NCBI RefSeq assembly: GCF_963678635.1
Contig: NC_087066.1
Span: 53,770,312 to 53,834,311 of the forward strand
DNA from: Symsagittifera roscoffensis
Lineage: Eukaryota > Xenacoelomorpha > Acoela > Convolutidae
DNA: 64,000 nt
Reading direction: 5' to 3'
Part shown: positions 56,190 through 64,000 of the stretch, piece after piece
How positions within the stretch are numbered: position 1 is the first letter of the stretch
How the letters are laid out: each line of letters opens with the position of its first letter
The notes under the pieces: generated by a model
Databases searched by the model: none
Seen by the model: the letters and a program-made list of their open reading frames with translations, nothing else
What the model was told of the DNA's origin: nothing
Position numbers and translations under genes: made by a program

Positions 56190-56610
56190 CTCCTAGGACC
56201 CTTCGCTCAAGTGTTGGGATACTTCGATGGGTCTTGGTGTACCTAAGTACTGTCCTAGTGCCCTGATGTACCCTCCCAGGACCCTTCGCTCAAGTGTTGG
56301 TATACTTCGTTGCTGTCCCAGGACTTTTCTGAACTCTTCTAGGACCCTTCGTTCAAGTGTTGGTAAACTTCGTTGCTGTCCCTGGACTTTTCTGAACCCT
56401 CCTAGTGACCTTCGCTGAAGTGTTGGTACACTTCGTTGCTGTCCCAGGACTATTCTGAACTCTTCTAGGACCCTTCACCGAAGTGTTGGTACACCTCGTT
56501 GCTGTCCCAGGACTTTTCTGAACCCTCCTAGGACCATTCGCTCCAGTGCTGGAACACTTCGTTGCTGTCCCAGGACTCTTCTGAACTCTCCTAGGACCCT
56601 TCGCTAAAGT
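56190..56610 (+). repeat. 63-base minisatellite, first array
   Basis: About six units with GGACCCTTCGCTCAAGTGTT, GGTACACTTCGTTGCTGTCC and CAGGACTTTTCTGAACCCTC. It lies inside the LTR-like block. Confidence 0.8.
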
Positions 56611-56756
56611 TTGTTTGTTAATCTGTCTGTTAAAATTCTCTGAAATCTGGCCAAAAAATGTAAAAATTTTGAAAATTCTAATAAAAACGAAAATTGAAAA
56701 AACCAGATAGGTAAGTATAAAAAAAATTCATAGGGACAAAATGAGAATCAGTAACT

Positions 56757-57071
56757 CTTGAAATTCTCCGTAGACGATGGATGTTTTTTGGCCATACACT
56801 CCAATTAGACCTCAAAACAACATCTCAGAAAGCAATGGACTACTATTTTGAGCTGTCATATGCGAAGAAATTTCAAGGAGGGCCAAGAGACTGTCCCATC
56901 CTGAACGACAATCTCAGCCGCCCTGACAATATTATTCAATCAGGATTTGAACATCTGAAACCTCCCATGATATTCGATGATTTACAACTTTACAGAAGTT
57001 TACCTGAGAACCGAAAAATCTGGAGAAAACTTGTCAACTGTGTAACAGTCGCCTACTTAAGTCACATATGA
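56757..57071 (+). pseudogene. LINE ORF2 C-terminal tail, copy 1
   Basis: Reads ILRRRWMFFGHTLQL, then KKFQGGPRDCPILNDNLSRP, LPENRKIWRKLVNCV. This matches the C-terminal tail of many LINE proteins (R-R-W-FGH-x-L, GRPR-like, DRxxWRxLV). It is on the opposite strand to the host retroelement and so represents an insertion. Confidence 0.6.
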
Positions 57072-58504
57072 GGTTAAAGAAAATAGGGCCTATAACCATT
57101 GGCTCAAAAGTCAGGGACACTATCTCTTGTCTTTTTCTACCTCAAGCGGTCGGGGCCAAATCGGTTCACTTGCGACATGAGACTAAAACCCGCGTTACAG
57201 CTCAAAGGTCACTACCAAAATACCCCCCACTCTAGAAAAAAAGAACGCCCCCATACTCAGATCTCAAAATTTCTAACGTACGCTAACGCCATTAAAAACA
57301 GGGTCGAAACCTTATGATGTATAATTACTTTTTGTTAGACAGTGGGCCTTTGATCCATTTCGGATTTTTCAACCTAAAAATTGCCCTAACCCAACATGAC
57401 AACACAAACACACTCAAAAAGTTAAATTAGGTACTCACATACCGACACAACCTCTGGAATCGAGTAACTAAACTATAAAGCAACTCTAGAATTGATTGGG
57501 TAATTAAGTTTAATTCGAGAAGTTTGAATTCAGCAAGTTTTAACTCAAGAAACAAGTTTTTGGTCTGGATCATTGGGCAGCTTCAGGTGTCCACTTTTCC
57601 ACCAAACGTTCACTCTGGTCCAATTTTTATTTACTTCTTCTCCACTCGCGATCACTTTCCGTCTTCTGCCAAGAATAAGACAGCTCTACTCTCGTTCGAT
57701 TATGTATTGGAAATTGCGAATAGCAATGTCCCGCTGTTATGTTTGACTACTTTCCCGGGAGTGTAGTTCGAATCTTCTGATCTTATTTTTATGATATTTT
57801 CAAATGTCGCGAGAAACTTGAGCATGACATGCTCAATTCGAATTTTTGAAAAACTTCCTCCTTCTCTTTTGGCTTCATTCCGAGCATCGCAGCAATCCTC
57901 TCGGTGAATGATGTTCTCTTCGTTTGTGAGTCGTCTTTTATCGTCTCGGGTGTGTTGGTCGCCTCGTCTCCATTGCCTATTGCTGAGAACTTTATGGTGT
58001 TCTTTTCCTGTTCTTCTGTATTTGGCATCGGTATTCATTCCGTTTCCTTCCTTTCATTTCCATCTATACGTTGATCTGGTATTTCTAGTTCAGTCTCTTT
58101 TGCTGGTATGCTTTGTTCTTCCATTGTTTTCTCTTTCGCCTTCTGTTCCTTGTTGCTTTTTTGGCTGATCATATTCACTGAAACATTCTTCCTCATTATT
58201 CTCGGATTCAATGGTATTGGTTTCTTTTGCGTTGCGGTCTGGTTTTGCTTAAAAATTCTTCCCTTTCTTTCAGTGATCGATACCCTATTTCTCTTCTTGA
58301 TTTATATATATACAAATTTTTTTATCTACATTTTTAAAATTTACAAGTCCCTACTGTAAAATCTGATTGAAATTATTAGAAAATTCCCTAATGTATTAAA
58401 AAATAAAACCAGTGGAATAAGTTTATATCAGTTTTGAGTCTAAATTGGTTTCAGGCCTTCGTTCTAGTTTTGGGATGCTTTAGTACTGTCCTAGAAATTC
58501 TTGG

Positions 58505-58830
58505 TACTCTCCTAGGTCCCTTCGCTCAAGTGTTGGGATACTTCGATGGGTCTTGGTGTACCTAAGTACTGTCCTAGTGCCCTGATGTACCCTCCCAGGA
58601 CCCTTCGCTCAAGTGTTGGTATACTTCGCTGCTGTCCCAGGACTCTTCTGAACTCTCCTAGGACTCTTCACTGAAGTGTTGGTACACTTCGTTGCTGTCT
58701 CATGACTTTTCTGAACCCTCCTAGGACCCTTCGCTCCAGTGTTGGTACACTTCGTTGCTGTCCCAGGACTCTTTTGAACTCTCCTAGGACCCTTCGCTAA
58801 AGTGTTGGGATACTTAGATCACTATCCCAA
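58505..58830 (+). repeat. 63-base minisatellite, second array
   Basis: About five units of the same repeat, in the duplicated unit. The unit number differs from the first array, showing change after duplication. Confidence 0.8.
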
Positions 58831-59222
58831 GACTGCCGGCAAGACTCTTGTACTTCTTCCCTCCTTGTAGCTCAAGTGTTTCTTCGCCTGATTGAAGAAT
58901 TACCCTGTTCTTATGTCGAGTATTGGGATACCTGATCCACTATCCCAGTACCACCTCTGAAGCTCTAGTGTAAAAAAAATAATCCCCAAAACCCAATTCT
59001 GTTCACCAAAACTTTCCTTACTAAGTCCCTTAAAAGTACCTTCCCTGTTTTAATCCGATGCAAGTCGAAACACGACTTGTTTGTTAATCTGTCTGTTAAA
59101 ATTCTCTGAAATCTGGCCAAAAAATGTAAAAATTTTGAAAATTCTAATAAAAACGAAAATTGAAAAAACCAGATAGGTAAGTATAAAAAAAATTCATAGG
59201 GACAGAATGAGAATCAGTAACT

Positions 59223-59537
59223 CTTTAAATTCTCCGCAGACGATGGATGTTTTTTGGCCATACACTCCAATTAGACATCAAAACACCATCTCAGGAAGCA
59301 ATGGACTACTATTTTGAGCCGTCATATGCAAAGAATTTTCGAGGAGGGCCAAGAGACTGTCCAATCCTGAACGACAATCTCAGCCGCCTGGACAATAAGA
59401 TTCAATCAGGATTTGAACATCTTAAACCTCCCATGACATCCGATGATTTACAACTTTACAGAAGTTTACCTGAAAACCGAAAAATCTGGAGAAAACTTGT
59501 CAACTGTGTAACTGTCGCCTTCTTAAGTCACATATGA
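59223..59537 (+). pseudogene. LINE ORF2 C-terminal tail, copy 2
   Basis: Same tail as at 56757 with about ten changes (for example LDIKTPSQEAMDYYF against LDLKTTSQKAMDYYF). It was copied with the tandem duplication, so the LINE insertion came first. Confidence 0.6.
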
Positions 59538-60318
59538 GTTTAAAGAAAAATAGGCCCTATAACCATTGGCTCAAAAGTCAGGGACACTATCTCTTGTCTT
59601 TTTCTACCTCAAGCGGTCGGGGCCAAATCGGTTCTCTTGCGACATGAGACTAAAACCCGCGTTACAGCTCAAAGGTCACTACCAAAATACCCCCACTCTA
59701 GAAAAAAAGAACGCCCCCATACTCAGATCTCAAAATACCTAACATACGCTAACGCCGTTAAAAACAGGGTCGAAACCTTATGATGTATAATTACTTTTTG
59801 TTAGGCAGTGGGCCTTTGATCCATTTCGGATTTTTCAACCTAAAAATTGCCTTAACTCAACATGACAATACAAAACACACTCAAAAAATTAAATTAGGTA
59901 CTCACATACCGACACAACCTCTGGAATCGAGTAACTAAACTATAAAGCAACTCTAGAATTGATTGGGTAATTAAGTTTAATTCGAGAAGTTTGAATTAAG
60001 CAAGTTTTAACTCAAGAAACAAGTTTTTGGTCTGGATCATTGGGCAGCTTCAGGTGTCCACCTTTCCACCGAACGTTCACTCTGGTCCAATTTGATTTAC
60101 TTCTTCTCCACTCGCGATCACTTTTCGTCTTCTGCCAAGAATAGGACAGCTCTACTCTCGTTCGAATTATGTATTGGAAATTGCGAATAGCAATGTTCCG
60201 CTGTTATTCTCGCCTACTTTCCCGGGATTGTAGTTCGAATCTTCTGATCTTATTTTTATGATATTTTCAATTGTCGCGAGAAACTTGAGCATGTCATGCT
60301 CAATTCGAGCTTTTGAAA

Positions 60319-60580
60319 AATTGAATTTCATCCAAAAATCAAGACTACACGTTTTCTCAAGTTCAAACTTCCAAATAAGACCGACTGGCACACTGCTTAT
60401 TTACAGCTGCCAAAACTGAACAATCTTTTTTATCTAGAAGTGGACTGGCTGTTACTACTGCTACTGACCACTTCCTCTGTCACTCGACTCTGTATTCCTT
60501 ATAGCAAATGCTTCAAGTGTTCTGTTTATCATTTCCCAGGTACTCGCCCACGTCCGACATCTGCTGTAGCTTTTCTTCCG
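60319..60580 (-). repeat. chimeric scrap of retroelement gag sequence
   Basis: 60471-60530 matches 54779-54830 (gag: AFAIRNTESSDRGSG), and 60556-60582 matches 55228-55254 (CCGACATCTGCTGTAGC). Pieces that lie 400 bases apart in gag are here about 25 bases apart, so the scrap was rearranged. Confidence 0.65.
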
Positions 60581-60582
60581 TG

Positions 60583-61866
60583 GAAAAACTGACCGTAAAA
60601 CTGACCTTAATTCGGATATTAAACAAACCCGGAGGGGTATAGTAATACTAATTTTATTACTTAAATAGCCTACATGAATACTCCTATACCGTTTTTCAGT
60701 GAAAAACACAGAAAGCAGACCGGTTTTTAGGGGGATTTTTGGGGATTTTCAAACCATAGTTTTAAACAGTTTTTTCAGTTCATTGTAGATTCGCTGTTGC
60801 GTTTACAATTGTGACATTCGACCAGAATGGATCAAAAAGCAAATTCAGCAGATTCGGAATTTTAGAAGCGAACCTTCCGAATTGACGGTTTTAAGAGATT
60901 AACAACGTTATTGGGACGATTAGTAAAACGGTGAAGGTCAAGATATTCTGGTATTTTAAAATTTTAAATTTTCGAAGAATGACGTCATATCTCTGAGAAA
61001 CGTCAGAAACGGCCATTTTGGCATTTAACCGGAATGAAAACACAACAACATTAGTTGCGATAGTGATAACGACGAAGATCGAGAACGTTCCGAGTAGCAG
61101 AGAACGTTCCGAGTTGCAACTACTGTGTCGCTACAATAGTTGCAAGGCCGTTGCGAACAACGGTGAAGGGTGGAAGACAGCCTTCCGGATGGAAGATAAG
61201 GATATTGTTTCCCCGGTTTCAAGAATCCGGAGGAGTCTCGGGACTGGAATTTTTATCATCTTATATAAACTTTTAGCTTCCTTGTCATGTCCTGAGTTGA
61301 GCTTAATTAACATCTGAATTCATTTTGCTAGGATGAGAAGCTAGGAGTTGGGGGAAAGGGTTGATCCATCTTCGATGGAGATGATGATTTTTATTTACTG
61401 AACAAAAACACAAATAATTCAATAAATAGCAGTAGCCCTGATTTTAGGAGTGACCTCGTGGTCTGGGGATACTGAGACCCAGCCATGAGCTCACTATTTT
61501 TGCATGTAATCTAGTTAATTTGAGTGTTTTGACCGAAGCCGAAAGCAGTAACGTTTTTGCTGACCCGATGTTAGAAAGACTACCGAAAGTACTGGCTTGG
61601 TAGAGACGGTGAAAAGCATGTAGAGCTCTGTTTAGACGTTGGCCAGTCGTCTTAGAACCTAGCTTTATTTTCCGTCGATATGTATCTTCCGGGCGAATGT
61701 TACTTAGATGTTTTTATGGCGCACCTGGGTGTTATTCTTTTTTTAACATCATGACCGGCAGAACCGTTAACGAGCACTCCGCGCCGAGCGGATGCTCATA
61801 TTAACGCACTTAATAGGCCAAAAACGCCGGGGCGGAAGAGTAGTTCGGAACGCGGAAGCCTTCCGG
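60583..61866. other. non-coding stretch right of the retroelement
   Basis: No gene. Holds GAGAACGTTCCGAGT twice (61080-61115), the inverted repeat TTGCAACTA/TAGTTGCAA near 61115-61146, and an imperfect hairpin at 61768-61807 (GTTAACGAGCACTCCGC with GCGGATGCTCATATTAAC). The 99-codon frame at 61018 has no domain. Confidence 0.45.
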
Positions 61867-63722
61867 ATTACCGTGAATAGCTTTTTAACCTAGTTAAGAC
61901 CGAAAATTCACGAACCAGGAAGGGTGGGGGGATCGGCCATCCCCTTGTTCCCTGAGAGGTTTGTGACCAAAAACACTTAAAGATATATCTACAACCAAAC
62001 AAAAAGTAGTACAGTAACCAAGAAAAACAAAAGACATAAAAAATAACCGAAAAAAACAAAAACAGTAAAAAAAAATAAATAAAAAATCAGAAGAAATCAT
62101 CCCCCCAGACAATATGTGTTTGATTTGGTGGATTCATCAATCCGAAGGGGTACAGGTAGCATAGTTTTTGGCAAATTTTTTCAACTAAAGCATTTTAGAT
62201 CGGGTCTTTTGCATTGAACTAGAAGAGTATAGGCCTTCTGAGCTCGGATCAAAAATTTTTAGGTCGAAAAGAACAGAATTGCGGAAAAATTTAGGCGGAA
62301 CCTATAAGAGAGAAATTTCTTGACTTTAAAAAAAAGACGTTTTGGTTAATAACTTTCCAGCTGATCTTGGTACCAGTTGATCTTGGTACCAATAGATCAG
62401 AAATTAGCCGAGCTTACTGATAGGGACAAAAGTTTTTCGGAAAAGTAAGCGTGAAAAGTTTTTGAGATTGTTTTTAGCAAATTCACCAATTTGGGAGGGT
62501 AGACCCTTCACTTTTCATAAATTTTTTTAGGAAAAGCCCTTACACCCCTACCAAAGGTAATAGCGGTTTAATAAAGTAACTTTAGGCTGTTCTAGACGAA
62601 AAGGGAATGCTAAAGGCAAAGGAAAACCTTAATCGAGCCGAAGTTAGGCTAGCGATAAGACCCTTCACCGTTAGCATAAATTGTCAAATAAGAGGCTTAA
62701 CTTTAATCCGGAAGGGTCTAGGAAAGCATTACATACCCTTCCTAGTTAATTGAAAAAGCAAAATAGCATCGGAGAACGTATCCGATGGGGTATAGGTTGA
62801 AAGAAGGAAATCTCCGAGAAGCTACTTTTACAAAACCAGAGGGCTCCCAATCCGGAGGGGTCAAAATTTTTTTTTTTTTAATTAGGAGGGTCCGAATCCG
62901 GAGGGGTCTTATATTTGCTACTTCTGAGGGGTCCCAATCCGGATGGGTTTTATATTTGCTAACTCAGAGTGCCTCCAATCCGGAGGGGTCTAAATTTTGC
63001 AAGTCCGGAAGGGTCCTATTTTTGCCAATCCGGAGGTGTATTATTTTATTAAAGGATTTAGGTAAACAGAAGAAAGACTACAGTGAGAGGTATTATGTTA
63101 TTAGCAGACAGGCTAGCAATCAGTGACTGCACTGGTAACTTGCCTTTCAATAAAAACCAGACCAAAACGAAACAGGTCCGAACTCGGATATTCGCGACAC
63201 TAAGTCTAAACTAAAAAAGAGCGTAATTCATTGGTGTGGATTGAAACCCAATACGTTTTTTTGAAAAGTGACTGCCCGGAGGATTTTAGTAGGTCCAGCT
63301 CGGGCAGTCCGAAGGCAGATAGGTAACACAGTACTCGGTGGGTGCAATAGACGCCCACTTGAGAAAATTAATGCCTTCAAAATTTTGTCTGTTTGGTGCA
63401 GCACCAAGCAGGGAAAGCTTTTTCTTTAAAAAATAAGTTCGACTATTGTACTGCGACCGACTAAAAGTACAATATTACCATGAATAGCTTTTTAACCTAG
63501 TTAAGACCGAAAATTCACGAACCAGGAAGGGTGGGGGGATCGGCCATCCCCTTGTTCCGTGAGAGGTTTGTGACCAAAAACACTTAAAGATATATATATA
63601 AAACCAAACAAAAAGTAGTATAGTACCCAAGAAAAACAAAAACATAAAAAATAACCGAAAAAACCAAAAACAGTAAAAAAAAATAAAAAATCAGTAGAAA
63701 TCATCCCCCCAGACAATATGTG
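61867..63722. mobile_element. possible small LTR element (direct repeats of about 250 bases)
   Basis: 61867-62118 and 63474-63722 are nearly identical direct repeats, from ATTACCNTGAATAGC to CCCCCCAGACAATATGTG. They flank 1.36 kb without a protein domain. This suits a TRIM-like, non-autonomous LTR element, but no target-site duplication, primer site or polypurine tract was confirmed. A-rich runs in the repeats give spurious minus-strand hydrophobic frames. Confidence 0.5.
62690..63040 (+). repeat. TCCGGAGGGGT repeat cluster
   Basis: CAATCCGGAGGGGTC recurs at spacings of about 36-50 bases (62700, 62850, 62895, 62935, 62975, 63000, 63030), often followed by TTATATTTGCTA. Further copies occur at 60628, 63875 and 63900. 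Confidence 0.7.
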
Positions 63723-64000
63723 ATCAGACCCTCCCGTTTGTTGTTGATAAATATATTGTTGTTACAGGCATTTACATCAGTCAGGATTGTTACGATCATT
63801 TTTGTGGCCTGTTTGTGAGGCTTGTACTGTAGGGTTATTCGAGCATTTAAGCACGTTAATGATAAATTGCGCTCAATCCGGAAGGGTCAGCTGATTTGCG
63901 CTCAATTCGGAAGGGTCTTGGGAGAAGACTGATCCGGCAAGCAGTACAAGGAGTAACAAGAAGAGGCTCAACGACAACAACAATCGACTGTTGTGTATCG
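63723..64000. other. right edge of window
   Basis: Non-coding. Has two TCCGGAAGGGTC-like motifs near 63880 and 63910 and ends with ACGACAACAACAATC. Nothing else is seen. Confidence 0.4.

Larger units (their letters stand above)
44960..60318 (-). mobile_element. rearranged LTR-type (Ty3/gypsy-like) retroelement with macro and SGNH domains
   Basis: Minus-strand order: duplicated leader/LTR-like block (60318-55538), gag (55894-53591), protease, [RT missing], integrase, GPY/F-like module, acidic linker, macro-like domain (to about 49450), a spacer, then a second coding region (48937-44960). All frames carry stops or shifts, so it is defective. The 3' LTR is not visible: the low-coordinate end meets the plus-strand LINE RT fragment. 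Composition is more GC-rich than the host DNA. Confidence 0.75.
55538..60318. repeat. tandem duplication of a leader/LTR-like block (units of about 2.3 and 2.5 kb)
   Basis: Unit 1 is 55538-57854 and unit 2 is 57855-60318. They are collinear and very similar: both contain the gag N-terminus start, the 63-base minisatellite, a plus-strand LINE 3' end and a final block with TGAGCATGNCATGCTCA. Unit 2 has about 275 bases (58807-59080) that unit 1 lacks at 56609. The junction at 57854 fuses a truncated gag start to the 5' edge of the LTR-like block, i.e. [LTR]-[short internal]-[LTR]-[internal] on the minus strand. Confidence 0.8.

Noticed and set aside
55591-58359. Small hydrophobic plus-strand proteins in both duplicated units
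   Set aside because: They are antisense of the charged gag N-terminus, which yields hydrophobic mirror text.
61868-63716. Membrane-protein-like minus-strand ORFs in the 250-base direct repeats
   Set aside because: Phe/Tyr/Leu runs come from A-rich plus-strand sequence; no start context or family match.

Overview
This window comes from an AT-rich, intron-bearing eukaryotic genome, almost certainly an invertebrate animal. The evidence is an FHIP/FAM160-type protein (an animal endosome-dynein adaptor family), a spliced F-box/leucine-rich-repeat gene with good GT-AG introns, many tRNA-derived SINE copies, and remnants of Ty3/gypsy and non-LTR retrotransposons. I cannot name the species. There are no bacterial operons and no CRISPR array.

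Layout. 1-2181 (+) is the 3' part of an FHIP gene, cut by the left window edge, with a poly(A) signal at 2241. 2.2-10.7 kb is non-coding and holds SINEs and a decayed non-LTR retrotransposon on the minus strand (4.1-5.5 kb). An F-box/LRR gene runs on the minus strand: five exons were placed by splice sites and reading phase (26048-25116, 22449-22229, 22039-21762, 20501-20339, 18813-18529). A separate GC-richer segment at 10933-10741 may be its last exon, but the phase requires at least one unseen exon in between. Its introns hold a gag-protease fragment of a gypsy-like element (13.9-15.5 kb), a foldback repeat (16.9-17.3 kb), a 5'-truncated non-LTR retrotransposon with a perfect 13-bp target-site duplication (18954-19775), three G-quadruplex-type runs and many short repeats.

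26-44 kb is repeat-dominated. It has a 200-N assembly gap (28809-29008), a 68/77-bp tandem array (29.5-30.3 kb), AATCGATTT-rich DNA (31.1-32.3 kb), a TTTCGACCG-rich tract (32.3-33.1 kb), a TIR-bounded element (33.2-34.1 kb), a 24-bp array (41.9-42.3 kb), and a dispersed family with a short hairpin followed by GTTCCGAC.

44.3-60.6 kb is a broken, minus-strand LTR-type retroelement of unusual make-up. In order it has gag with a CCHC knuckle, retropepsin, no visible RT/RNase H, integrase with a GPY/F-like module, then a macro-domain-like segment, then a second long coding region with a coiled coil and an SGNH/GDSL-hydrolase domain. Its 5' end carries a tandem duplication of about 2.3-2.5 kb that contains a captured non-LTR 3' end. 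A plus-strand RT fragment lies next to its 3' end. 60.6-64 kb has a pair of 250-bp direct repeats (possible LTRs) and arrays of a TCCGGAGGGGT motif.

The two host genes look unrelated in function: FHIP in endosome transport, the F-box protein in ubiquitin ligation. The most notable material is the retroelement with macro and SGNH domains and the dispersed hairpin-GTTCCGAC family.
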